NCBI RefSeq assembly: GCF_963678635.1
Contig: NC_087065.1
Coordinates: 15,353,853-15,413,852, forward strand
DNA length: 60,000 bases
Reading direction: 5' to 3'
Source: Symsagittifera roscoffensis
Taxonomy: Eukaryota; Xenacoelomorpha; Acoela; Convolutidae
In this document: piece after piece, positions 11,770-22,143 of the stretch
Position numbering within the stretch: the first letter of the stretch is position 1
How the letters are laid out: each line of letters opens with the position of its first letter
Program-made: the position numbers and the translations under genes
The notes under the pieces: model-generated
Told to the model about the DNA's origin: nothing
The model's input: the letters and a program-made list of their open reading frames with translations, nothing else
The model's database searches: none

Positions 11770-12588
11770 TTCCAAGAAACGTTTAATTTAAGGTTAGAAC
11801 TTGAAGGTTAAAACTAAACTATTAAACACCAGAGATCGATGAAATACCAAATAATTGAGGTGAGGTCATAAGCGAAAACCACGAAATCCGTATCCGGCCG
11901 GTTGCGGATTCTTTAGTTTTTTCCGCAAGGTAGAAAATTTGATCCCGGTATCCGCTATTTTGATCGCAGTTTTGTTCACGGATTCCGCAGCGCTTGCTTT
12001 AGCCCTTGGTCATGGAAACCGCAGCCAAAAATATGATCAAAGGGCTATAGATTAGGTGACTTTTCAGGAGTTTTTCAGGTGTAAGAAACTTTTCAGGTCT
12101 CATTAGGAACTTTTCAGGTCTAAGATCATCAAATCTGCATATGTAGAAAATATAAAACTAGGCCTAGTAGTTGTTTTTTTTTAAAGATTTCGTTGAGGTC
12201 AGAAAATATTATATGAATTGACAGAAACATCGGATGTTAAGGAATTTTCGGTTTTATGCGAAACTTTTTTGAAGTGTATGTTGTTTCCGATTTATTTGAG
12301 ATACAACTGTCTCTTAATGTGACTAAACTTATGAATACCCACGATGAAGTTTTTTCCATTCTTTAGTCTCTTAAAACATCGAGAACACTCTTACTATACA
12401 TGACTTAAGCTGTGAATGTCTTTAAGTAATACAAATGAGCGCAACAAGTAATAAAAGTGAGCCTGAAAAAACCATGAAAGAAATTAAGCAAAAAATAACC
12501 AGAGCTGTAGACGTGCTATTCACTCTCTAGTTCATGTTTGCTGAGGGGGTTCTTGAAGTGACAAGTCTTGTTTGTATAGATAGTGCAG

Positions 12589-14150
12589 TTTTTGAGACCC
12601 CTGAACTCTTTCGACCAGAGACATCTCTTCAATAGTCAGAAAATTTTCCTCCTTATGAAGCAGGAAAAAGATCCAGTCATTGGCAGTACATACTTACTAA
12701 GGCTAGATGTCAGGAATTTCAGAAGCTGGGCGGAACAAGACAGTTTCAGATGGAAAGAGAACTGGCACTTTGAATCAATCAGCAGCAAGTGTACATATCC
12801 CACAAAGGGCCGACTGACGCTTCAATTGGAACGTACGTTCGAGATCTTCACATAGTCAGTCAGTTTTTTTCTCAATGATTGATTTTGTAATTGTAATTAC
12901 GGACTTTCGCAGAAAATGAAGGAACATTTGTGCTCGGAGCGGTTTTTTCTCCAGACAAGTGTCGACTTTTTAATTAGACATTTTCGACAAAAATTTTTTA
13001 TATCATCAGAAAAGTATTGTTGTACTGATACCAAATTTATAAAAGATATTTCAACTGTGATTATTTTTCGTAAAGTTGCATGAGTCGGAAAAGAAAAAAC
13101 TTTGCGTAAGCGGATTTGGAAGAAAAAATAAACAGAAGTCCCCAAAAGTTCCCTTAACTGACAAAATAGCTTAACAAAAGAAACCATAAACCACAAATAT
13201 TTAGTATTAACAAACAGTTTTTCGAACCAGTATTTCTTGTATAAACTCAAAATGTGCTCTCAGGCATGATATGCAATATTTTAGTTCCAGAAGCACAAGC
13301 ACAAACACCCATACGGTTAGTCAAAGATGAAATAACCTTGAAGCCGCCAATAACTTACAAGTTTAAAGTGCCCACTGATAAGGAAGATATTGGTTGTTTC
13401 AAATTCCAAAACGAAAGAGACATTCAATATCAGTTTTTGGAAACGTGCGACGACACCTCGACCTCAAAAATTGCATTGAGTTTTGAGGACGAGAGAATAT
13501 TTTTCGACATTCTCCCAAAATCTGTTTTACGAAACGTGTCAACCGAAAGCAGCCTCAGGGTGGAACAAATAAAAGAGTTTTTGAGACTCCTTAATACAAA
13601 TTGGATCAAATTTCTCCATAAAGAAGTTTGCAATATGTATTTGGAAGATTTCATATGTCTCGATATTCAGGCTGCTGCTTTGAAATTAACACGCTCCTTA
13701 CCTTTGGACATGATTAACTATCACAAAATTAGATTGCAGCGGAATTACGAAGAACTGAAGCACAAATTTGACGGAAAATCAGCCAACTGCAAAGAAAAAC
13801 ATTTGTCTCAAATTATTAAAGACATCGATATTACTTTTAAACACGAAGCAAACAAGTTGGAGAACGATTTGGAACCTCAAAACATCAAACAGAAAGTTCT
13901 TTCTAAGCTCGAACTCGAAAATACTGCTGGAGTTAGATATGGTTTAGAAGACGAAAGTGTAGATGTGTTGGCCAAACATCTAATAAACATTGGGTCGAGC
14001 GAAGTCAAACAGAAAATGCAGAAGGCCTATCGAACTGCCCAGAACTATGGGTTGGAAAGGGAGCAGATGTCTGATGGTTTGCGAACCTTACTCGAAGACG
14101 CCGGTGGAGATGACCTCTATCAGAACCCCGATGAGGTAACATGGGCTTAG
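12589..14150 (+). CDS. spliced gene of unknown function, at least two exons
   Basis: Exon A 12589-12832 follows an acceptor (ATAGTGCAG) and ends at C|GTACGT in phase 1. Exon B begins at 13264 after TGTGCTCTCAG with GC, restoring a CGC codon, then an ATG at 13266 and 290 further open codons. The frame-perfect join over a 431-bp intron gives about 370 residues. Exon A codes an aromatic-rich segment (FRSWAEQDSFRWKENWHFES). Exon B codes an alpha-helical, charged protein with a probable coiled coil around residues 150-230 of exon B. The 3' end is ambiguous. Either translation stops at TAG 14148-14150, or the donor GATGAG|GTAACA at 14135 joins an acceptor at 14257 (CTATTCACAG) and ends at TGA near 14284. 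No 5' exon with a start is identified upstream of 12589; ATG 13266 could itself be the start. I do not recognise the protein. Likely a host gene. Confidence 0.5.
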
Positions 14151-14284
14151 TACCAAATGAGCCAGGACAGAACTCCCGGAATTTAACTAATAGAAATGCC
14201 AAATCCTTCACTATTTCCATACTATAACTTGTAAAATAATTGTTTGTCTATTCACAGTGCTTTGGCCGGTCACCTGATAATTGA

Positions 14285-14865
14285 TGCCAAAAGAGACCCT
14301 TTGAGTTGTCAGAAGGTCGAATTCCGGAAGAAAAGCTTTACAATCTCCCACCCCCGTCCCACTAACTCTTGGTGGATCTAGGTTATCAGCAGGAGTGTAA
14401 AAGAGCTCTCTAAATAACAAGTTGGGTTAAATTTATGCGAGGAGGATTACCTTACCTTTCGAACTGGCGTAAAAATTTGGCAATCTGATTTCTGATTGAC
14501 ACCTTTTAACCCCGATACAATTGCTACTATTTACGCTGCTAAAGAAGACAAGTAAATAATATTTTATGATTAAGTAAATTTTCTGTAAAGTTTGTATAAT
14601 ATATTTGTAATTTCTGTAAATATTTTTGAAACTTTTTTATTTGTAACTTGTATTTCTAAATTTTTATAATTAACTCTGTAACTAGATATTGTTTGGAAAC
14701 AATTTATTATGATTATTTATTGGCTCAAATTATTGTTCCTACTGTAGAAAATAGTAACGAATAAATCAGTTTGGCCTGGAGTTTCAATCAAAATGAAGGT
14801 ATCTGAGCCAAGTGTAAAAGTGTTCCTTTATACCGTGTCAAAAGAGTTTTATGTAAAAAGAGCGG
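14285..14865. other. AT-rich spacer
   Basis: No gene seen. Likely 3' flank of the spliced gene. Several TGTAATTTCTGTAA-like words at 14570-14680, but no clear repeat array. Confidence 0.4.
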
Positions 14866-16634
14866 TTGTTCCGACTTTCGAAAACAAAACGAAGTATTTA
14901 TGCTTGGGCTGTTTTTGTATTAAGTCAATTTTTGTCTTTCTAACTCAGCAGTTTTGATGAGCTTTATTTTATCACGTGAGTTATATTGATATCTGGAGCT
15001 CAATTATTGAAAACAACTCACCTGTGATAATTTTAAATTAAATTATAGGGGTTTGGAATTTGCTAAATTTGCCAATTTAGGATAATTAAAGCGCGATATC
15101 CTTTGCCTGTTTTTTTTTTCATTTCACGCTTTCCGCTCAAAAGTATTAATTCGCATAGGCATCAGCGGCTCCCTTGAAACAATTCTAAACAAAAACGGAT
15201 GTAGAAAAACTACCAAATGAGGACCTTGTGAATAGCTCATACCAACAAAATTTAACAAATTGGATATAGCTAATTGTATTCCAATTGTTTCAAACACTTC
15301 TTTACGAGACCAAACTATGTATATTGTGACGTTTAAGTGAATTTCACTACAAGTACGCTCTCTATGAAATTTTGTGCAAAAAAGGCTTCTATCTATAAAT
15401 AGTTTGGACTCGTATTGTTTAAATTAAATAAAATTAGATGTCAGTGAATTAAAACTGACAAGACTGCTCGTAACAGGGCGAAGCCCTGAATGATCCGACT
15501 GCCTTTTAAGGTTTATGGAGCAGTAATAACATTAAAAAATCAATGAAATAAAAAAATGGATTTTTTTTTCTAAAATTTGAAATTTTTTATGAAAATCATC
15601 CCCCACACGCCATATAAAGTACAAAAGGATATATTTCGCTCCTTGTAACAAACCAATTATGGCAAATAAGCTTCTTTTAACCAATAAGGAACGATTTCTA
15701 AGACGGATTAACTCTCCGCTTACGCGTTAATAGCGCGAAATATCGCGCGATAATTGTCCCAAATTGGCCAAAATTGCAATCTTTAAACCCCCGTAACTTT
15801 ACGAAAAATGATCACAGGTGAAATATCTTTTCAAATTTGAGCTCAGGACAACAATACTTTTCGAATGATATAAATAAATTCCGTCAAAAATGGCTAGTTA
15901 AAAAGTCGAAATTTGTCTGAAGAAAAAAACGCACCCCGAGCACAAATATTCCGTTACTTTCGTATCGAAAGTCGGAACAATAATGACAGCAGGGCTAGTA
16001 ATTACCTCATATTGAAGTTAAAAAGTAAAAATGATAGTTTAAATATGCTAAGAACAATAGCACTAAATTAGCCCTAAATAGCACTAAGCAATAGAAAATA
16101 TAATTATCAGAATTTCTTTTCAGAATTTTTTTTGCACCCAAATGAGGGACGGTCGCAACCTTCCACCGAAACAATTGTAAAGAAAAACAGATGTCGGAAA
16201 TTTTTTCCAATTGAAGATCTTTTTGTGAAAAAAAGACGGTCCAATACACCACCCGACGAGCACCCCTGATTTAACAAACAAAATATAGCTAATTGTAGTC
16301 CAATCTTTTCAAACACTTCCTTACGAGACTGAAAGTTGTATATTGTGAATTGTAAGTGAATTTCATAACAAGGACGCTCTCTATGAAAATTTTTTGATCT
16401 TGTGTTTCCTTTGATCGTGGCGTCAACAGTGTTCTGGACACATCAAAAAAGTGTGCCTATCTAGAAACAGTCTGGACTTGTAATGTCTAACTTACATAAA
16501 TTTGTTTTCAGTGAATTAGAAATGGAAATGACAGCGGATCTAGAAATTATCTCAAGTTGAAAAATGTAAAGATTGATAACAAATGAGGGTAGTCGGAGCA
16601 TTCGAGGCTTTGCCCTGATGCACAAGTTGTCTTG
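14866..16634 (+). mobile_element. Helentron/Helitron2-like non-autonomous element, plus strand
   Basis: The 5' end is TTGTTCCGACTTTCG at 14866. The 3' end holds AGTCGGAGC at 16591, then a near-hairpin CGAGGCTTTGCCCTG, and ends ..GTCTTG near 16634. The 5' GTTCCGACT is the reverse complement of the 3' AGTCGGA(A/G)C, which lies inside the end rather than at it. That asymmetric inverted repeat plus a 3' hairpin is the described layout of Helitron2/Helentron elements. The interior matches the minus-strand copy at 2850-3690 in order. It carries the nested minus-strand insertion 15459-15981, and part of its 3' half repeats at 16150 onward. No Rep-helicase ORF. Confidence 0.5.
15459..15981 (-). mobile_element. 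523-bp Helentron-like element nested in a related copy
   Basis: On the minus strand it starts TTGTTCCGACTTTCG (15980) and ends with AGTCGGATCATT, a perfect CAGGGCTTCGCCCTG hairpin (15472-15486) and GAGCAGTCTTG at 15459. The flanks, ..GAATTAAAACTGA and TAATGACAGC.., join up as an empty site in the paralogous copies at about 16510-16540 (GAATTAGAAATGGAAATGACAGC) and 17550-17575. This fixes both borders to within a base or two and shows insertion without an obvious target duplication. No ORF. Confidence 0.65.
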
Positions 16635-18330
16635 TTTTTTATACAGACGATGTTTGATTTTTCAGCAAACCGATTTTCGGATGGAGTTGTAAGGCTTTCA
16701 AACCAGTTTCAAAATGAAAAAAAAAAAACAACGTGCGAAAAGCGACCCGGAAATCTTGATGCGCAGCTATGCTTGCACTTAAAGCACATTGTCTGATTGG
16801 AAACTGCTTGTTTAATTCTTAATTACTTCAATACGTTTTTTTTATTTGTATATGTTGCATTGGTAATTGCAGAGGGATTCACTAGGAAAACGGATTCTCT
16901 ACTCCCTATCTTAATACGTTGCAACCATGTATCAGGACAGGAACAGACATTCCGGCCTCTTTGTTATCTATTTGGATAGGGCGTAGAATTTGCAGTGTGT
17001 TAAGTTATTAAAAAGAGTAGTTGAGGATCAACGGTCTTTCATGGCAAGGAAAAGGTAAAAAAATGTTTTTGCAGCTTTTTTTTGAAAACTTCAAATTTTT
17101 ATAAACAAATTTTCGGACGCCCGTTATCTGACTGGTAAATGTCAATGAAAAAAGTTACGTAGAATATAATTTGAAACCCAATTGGAGAACAAGTAAATTG
17201 AGACTCCGAATAAATTAGATTTGAGAAAAGATCTCAACTTACAAAAAAAAATTTAAAACATCACAGCATCGTATAGAATTTTACTAGAACTTACAGCCTA
17301 AACTTGTAACTTCAATACTTTAGCATGAATTCCATCACAAAAACATTTTCTCTTAATAAATACTCTTTTTAGTTTAATGTATGTCCAGAGTATAGGTTGG
17401 TGGTTTTGAACCCACAATCGTGGACTTCAAAAGCATAGCTTCTTCAAGAACTCGTCCAGTGTTCGGGAAACCAGTGTTCTACGCACAACAAAAAGAGCTT
17501 GTAACTATAAAGTTTGGACTCGTTTTGTTTAAATACACAAATTAACTATCAGTGAACTAAAATTGAGAATAACAGCTAGAAATCACCTCATGTTGACGGC
17601 AGAAGTAAAGATGAAAGTTTAAACATGCTAAGAACAATAGCACTAAATTAGCACTAAAATTGGCGATTAAAAAATCAAAAGTATAAAAATTTCCTTTGAA
17701 AGTTAATTTAAAGCAATTGAGGGACAGACGGAGCATTCAGGGCTTTGCCCTGATATACGAGCATTCTTTTGTTTTTTTTAGACAAAGTTCGCTTTTTCAG
17801 CGAGCCGATTTTTGGATGGAGTTGTAAAATTTTCAAAGCATTCTTTAAAAAAAGTTGACAACGTTCGAGAATCAATCTTGAAACCTCGATACGCCATTAT
17901 GCTTGCACAGGACCACTTTTGGTTGGAAACTGCTTGTTTAGAACTTTCTGTTTTTGAAAAAATGGAATTATACTGCAATTGGGCAGATTTTGAGTTTGTT
18001 TTTGAAGTTTTAAATACCCGAAAGGATGTTGCTACAAAATGTAACTTTGATTAGATTTACTAAAAATTACTAAAAATAAATGAAGACTTGAAAAAGATGT
18101 TAATTTACAATCAAAAGTTATAAAAGTCACAGCATCGTATAGAGTTTCACTATAATTTACAACCTAAACCTGTAATCGGTACTTTAGTATGGATTCCATC
18201 ACAAATATTTTTCTCTTAATTGATATTTTTTTCCATTTAAAGTATGTCTCGATTAAGGGTTGATAGCTTTGAATCCAAAATTGTCGACTTCGAAAGTACA
18301 GCATTTTCAAGAACTTGTTTTGGTGTTCTT
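16150..18330 (+). repeat. two further tandem copies of the Helentron-like 3' half and flank
   Basis: Segment 16440-17465 realigns with 17480-18330: the TCTGGACTTG/TTTGGACTCG block, then the AGTCGGAGC/AGACGGAGC hairpin end at 16591 and 17726, then a TTTTCAGC(A/G)A.CCGATTTT block at 16662 and 17792, GGAAACTGCTTGTTTA at 16799 and 17926, and CACAGCATCGTATAGA at 17263 and 18128. The period is about 0.9-1.1 kb, with clear divergence and small indels. A third, earlier copy is the interrupted one at 15160-16150. The short ORFs here (e.g. 17812-18054) are not conserved between copies and are not genes. Confidence 0.6.
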
Positions 18331-18483
18331 TTGTTTTTGTTTCCTTTTTTTACAAATAAGGTAACTGTCGGTTTAACTTATTTAACTACAATAAGAAAAA
18401 AAGTTATAAAAAGCGAAAATTTAGCACGTGTCTTGTTAAGCAAGAAAAGAAAAGAAAAAAAACAACAAGAACCGCAACAACAT

Positions 18484-18640
18484 TGACATCTATTGCAACT
18501 ATTGCAACTATTGCAACAATTGCAACTATTGCAACAATTGCAACTATTGCAACAATTGCAACTATTGCAACTATTGCAACTATTGCAACAATAGCAACTA
18601 TCGCAACTATTGCAACTATTGCAACTATTGCAACTATTGA
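18484..18640. repeat. 9-bp microsatellite (ATTGCAACT)n, about 17 copies
   Basis: Units alternate ATTGCAACT and ATTGCAACA. The unit is a multiple of three, so one frame reads (Ile-Ala-Thr)n without stops, from 18360 to a TGA at 18666-18668, but it has no ATG. It ends 24 bases before the ATG of the RT ORF. Confidence 0.9.
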
Positions 18641-18664
18641 GGAGTTTGCCAACCCCGACACGAA

Positions 18665-21600
18665 ATGATGAGGAGAAGCGACAGAACGATAAGACCACCG
18701 TCTTATTTTGGTTTTCGTGATCACTCGGAAGAAAATCCAAAAGAGGACACCGTTTCAGCGTCGCAGAGAGTTAGTGACGATGAACAAGAGGATTCATACA
18801 ACGAAACCGTAGACAAAATAGAAAATGAAGAACAACATACTGGGGCGACTCAACAGCTTCGTGTTATGACCCTCAGTGAGCAAGACCATTATCCTGTCGT
18901 ACCCATTACAGAAAACGTCACAAACTGTTTGTTTGACGCCTTTGGAGGGTCTCTCGACATATCTAAGGAAGTTCAAGAAACTGAATGGGGGAACAGATGG
19001 AATGAGAGTGTGAACCTCCAAGGCAAACTGTATTTAGTCCCGGGGGGAAACATTGGCCGTAAATACGTTGATCTTTTAACGAAAGAAATCTGCCGATTGA
19101 ACCAAAACGAATGTTCAGAACGACTTCTTGTATTCAGCCGATTAATCTTACAGCGGGACCCAATGATAAAAACCACACGTGATGTGAGAGCTTTGGTAGG
19201 AAGACGACTTGAAGACTGGGAAAATAGTAAGTTCAATATTCTACTACAAGAATCCAAACGATGTTCACAAAAACAACCGAGGAAACCTATGATAAAAAAC
19301 AGATCTGAAGACGAGCACACCGCAGTGGTTTTTGCACGAATGATGATGGAAGGGAAAGTTCGGTCTGCCATGCGTTGGCTGACAAGCAGATCTGGCGGAG
19401 GTCTGCTCCATCCAAATGACGAAGTTAATGATCCCACAACAAAAACAAGAAAATTAGTCATTGACATTCTGAAAGAGAAGCATCCCGTAGCAAAACAGTC
19501 AAAAGAAGGAGCAAGAATACAAGTAGATAGCTTGCCTGAGTTAGAAACAGTAACCATCACTTCTTCTTATATAGAAAAATTTGCGAGGTCAATGCACGGT
19601 GGAGCCGGACCTTCAGGAACAGATTCGAAACACTGGAAAGACGCATTTCTTCGATTTGGAGGACACAGTTCGGCTTTGAGAGACGAAGTGGCAGCGCTGA
19701 TCACAAAGATAGCTAACGAAATTATTCCATGGAACCAAATACGAGCATTGATGTCAGGTCGTCTGATCGCTTTGGACAAGTGCCCCGGAGTTAGACCAAT
19801 TGGCATAGGTGAGTGTTTGCGAAGAGTAATGTGTAAATGTATGGCCGAAGCGACCAAAAAAGATCTCGAAGAAACCTGTGGATCTCAACAACTAGCTTGT
19901 GGTGTGAAAGCAGGAATAGAAGGAGCTGTACACGCAGTGGAGGAGTTGTTTAATAGCACCAAAGAGGACGGACATGGTCTTCTATTGATGGATGCCTCAA
20001 ATGCATTCAATGCATTGAACAGGGAAACGGCTCTATGGAATGCTAGAATACTTTGGCCAAGGTGCTCACGATTTCTATTCAACACATATAGAGGGTATGT
20101 GCCGCTACTTGTTGCAGGAACGACAGAACTTCTTTTCAGTAGTGAAGGCACTACACAGGGTGATCCACTAGCGATGTTATTCTATGGGGTTTCATTGATG
20201 CCATTGATTGAATCACTCAAAGACCGAGATAAGTATTTACAAACATGGTATGCAGATGATTCTGGAGCTCTTGGCGCACTAGAAAACCTGGTTGAATGGT
20301 TGTCATCTTTGACTGAAAAAGGTCCGAAGTATGGCTATTACCCCGAGCCAAGCAAAAGTTATTTGGTTGTTCACCCGAACTTTGTTGAAAAAGCTCATCA
20401 ATTGTTTGACAGGTTCGGCATCAGAATAGTTGAAGGTAGAAGATATTTGGGCGGATTTATTGGCTCTGATGAAGGCAAAATTCGTTTCACTACAAAAAAG
20501 GTCCAAGAATGGTTGGATTGTCTTAGGGAGTTGTCCAAAGTGGCAGAAAAAGAACCTCAAGCTGCTTTAGTTGGATTAACAAGATCACTGCAATGCGAAT
20601 GGAATTTTGTCCAGAGAGTAGTCAAAGATACGTCGCAGTTGTTTGCTCCTCTCGAGAAGATGTTGGAGGAAAACTTTTTGCCAAGCTTACTAGGAACTTC
20701 AAGTGTCACATACTCAGATCGTGTTTTGTATTCACTTCCTGTCAAAAGAGGGGGACTAGGTGTACGAAATCCAATAGAAGGTTCCAAACTAGCATTTTCC
20801 ACTTCACGTGAAGCAACCGACTGTCTCGTGAGTTCGATCCTTAACCAAGATAATTTCGACCAAACTCTACACAAAACAAAGATGAGAGAAGCAAGAAAAA
20901 ATCACGAGGAGAAACAAAATGCTGTGGACAAAGATAAACTTGATGAATTGCTTGTAATTTTACCAGCAGATCAGAAACGAGCGATCCGGAGAATAATCGA
21001 CAACAACTGTTCCTTGTGGCTAACTTCGCTGCCCTTGTTGAAAGATAATTTTGATTTGTCAGCCACAGAGTTCAGAGACGCTCTATGTGTCAGGTACAGA
21101 AAACCACTCAAACGTTCTTTCTCGAGATGCGATGGATGTCAACAAGATTTTGACTTACAGCATGCACTTTCTTGCAAGAAGGGCGGACTGGTAACACTAC
21201 GACACAACGAAATAAGAGACGCAGTGGGCGATCTTGCTTCAATTTTGTGGAAAGATGTGAAAAGAGAACCTGTCGTAAAAGAACCAGATATAGAAAATGG
21301 AACCCCGGCACTAATTGCAGATCTTTCAGCTCGTGAGGTTTGGGATAGACAGTCGGCTGCGTCGTTCGACATTCGTGTTACAGACACTGACGCTCCGTCT
21401 TACCAAAACCGCAATCCCATGAATGTACTGAAAACTGCAGAGATTGAGAAGAAAAATAAGTATGGACCAGCTTGTGAAGAAAAGCACATGTCTTTCACTC
21501 CACTTGTCACTTCAATAGATGGTGTTTTGGCACCGGAGTTCACGTTTTTCCTCAAACGACTAGCAGATGGTCTGGCATCAAAATGGGACCGCCCATATAG

Positions 21601-21736
21601 TCATGTCATGTGCTGGGTGAGATGTAGAATTTCATTCGCTATACTAAGAGCAACCAACATTTGCATCAGAGGCACAAGATCCAAATGGCGATCCCTCGGC
21701 GTTGAGGACGGTTACACACTTGGAATGGCATTCTAA
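18665..21736 (+). CDS. non-LTR retrotransposon polyprotein: RT plus restriction-like endonuclease
   Basis: An uninterrupted 1023-codon ORF. It would copy the element's RNA into DNA at a nicked chromosomal target. RT motifs are visible in order: GPSGTD, VRPIGIGECLRR, LLLMDASNAF (catalytic Asp443), EGTTQGDPLAM (494-504), YADD (529-532) and RRYLGGFIGS. The C-terminus holds a CCHC knuckle (C822-X2-C825-X7-H833-X3-C837), RHNE (846-849) and an endonuclease signature with D886, D902 and K932-Y933. This CCHC + RHN + D..D..K..Y set is typical of R2/NeSL/R4/Hero-type elements with a restriction-like endonuclease. There is no APE domain. No N-terminal zinc finger is seen, so the N-terminus may be unusual or truncated: an in-frame stop sits at 18638, and ATG 18665 (with a second at 18668) is the first start. 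The ATG overlaps the stop of the upstream Ile-Ala-Thr frame as ATGA. Intactness suggests recent mobility. The clade is not assigned. Confidence 0.88.
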   Translation: MMRRSDRTIRPPSYFGFRDHSEENPKEDTVSASQRVSDDEQEDSYNETVDKIENEEQHTGATQQLRVMTLSEQDHYPVVPITENVTNCLFDAFGGSLDISKEVQETEWGNRWNESVNLQGKLYLVPGGNIGRKYVDLLTKEICRLNQNECSERLLVFSRLILQRDPMIKTTRDVRALVGRRLEDWENSKFNILLQESKRCSQKQPRKPMIKNRSEDEHTAVVFARMMMEGKVRSAMRWLTSRSGGGLLHPNDEVNDPTTKTRKLVIDILKEKHPVAKQSKEGARIQVDSLPELETVTITSSYIEKFARSMHGGAGPSGTDSKHWKDAFLRFGGHSSALRDEVAALITKIANEIIPWNQIRALMSGRLIALDKCPGVRPIGIGECLRRVMCKCMAEATKKDLEETCGSQQLACGVKAGIEGAVHAVEELFNSTKEDGHGLLLMDASNAFNALNRETALWNARILWPRCSRFLFNTYRGYVPLLVAGTTELLFSSEGTTQGDPLAMLFYGVSLMPLIESLKDRDKYLQTWYADDSGALGALENLVEWLSSLTEKGPKYGYYPEPSKSYLVVHPNFVEKAHQLFDRFGIRIVEGRRYLGGFIGSDEGKIRFTTKKVQEWLDCLRELSKVAEKEPQAALVGLTRSLQCEWNFVQRVVKDTSQLFAPLEKMLEENFLPSLLGTSSVTYSDRVLYSLPVKRGGLGVRNPIEGSKLAFSTSREATDCLVSSILNQDNFDQTLHKTKMREARKNHEEKQNAVDKDKLDELLVILPADQKRAIRRIIDNNCSLWLTSLPLLKDNFDLSATEFRDALCVRYRKPLKRSFSRCDGCQQDFDLQHALSCKKGGLVTLRHNEIRDAVGDLASILWKDVKREPVVKEPDIENGTPALIADLSAREVWDRQSAASFDIRVTDTDAPSYQNRNPMNVLKTAEIEKKNKYGPACEEKHMSFTPLVTSIDGVLAPEFTFFLKRLADGLASKWDRPYSHVMCWVRCRISFAILRATNICIRGTRSKWRSLGVEDGYTLGMAF

Positions 21737-22143
21737 AAATTCACACGCTGTTAACTGGGGCTTTCATCGCGCATTACTGACTCCTATGATATTAGAATTT
21801 CGACACCATTTGCATAATATTTCGAAGAATATGAGATGTTTGAAGGTAAAAACACAGGATGACAACTGTGAACAAGCAACGAAAAACTTTTCCTTGCACG
21901 ATTCGAAACCAATTTATTTTGATTTTAGGTTAAATTTATTTAACTACAATACGTCGTGCTGCTGGTGTGAAACATTTTACATTAGCTGAAAGCTTATTTG
22001 CATTGTTCGAGTTCTCAATCACCAAGTTTTTTTGTCAAAAATTCAGCATTTATGCGAGAACAAAAATTCTTGAATTTCGCTATGAAGTCATCATTGCAGT
22101 CGTTGTGATAAAATTGACACGGCTTGATAGTGTTTAAAGATAG
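21737..22143 (+). other. probable 3' UTR of the RT element
   Basis: AT-rich and noncoding. No poly-A tail or target microsatellite marks the 3' boundary, so the element's end is unknown. A short ORF that continues to 21989 in another frame is not supported. Confidence 0.3.

Larger units (their letters stand above)
9939..12588. other. intergenic region with several repeats
   Basis: No gene is seen. Contents: a copy of the dispersed repeat also at 4795 (minus orientation, about 10470-10600); a direct repeat of TGAAAAATTGTAAAAGC near 10716 and 10754; a G-rich tract at 10785-10970; two MITEs with CCCGCA or CCTGCA ends (listed separately); CGGATTC-type words at 11890-12000; and four spaced copies of ACTTTTCAGG at about 12058-12125. 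Confidence 0.45.

Noticed and set aside
18378-18740. Cys-Asn-Ser and Ile-Val-Ala repeat ORFs on the minus strand
   Set aside because: Pure reflections of the 9-bp microsatellite.
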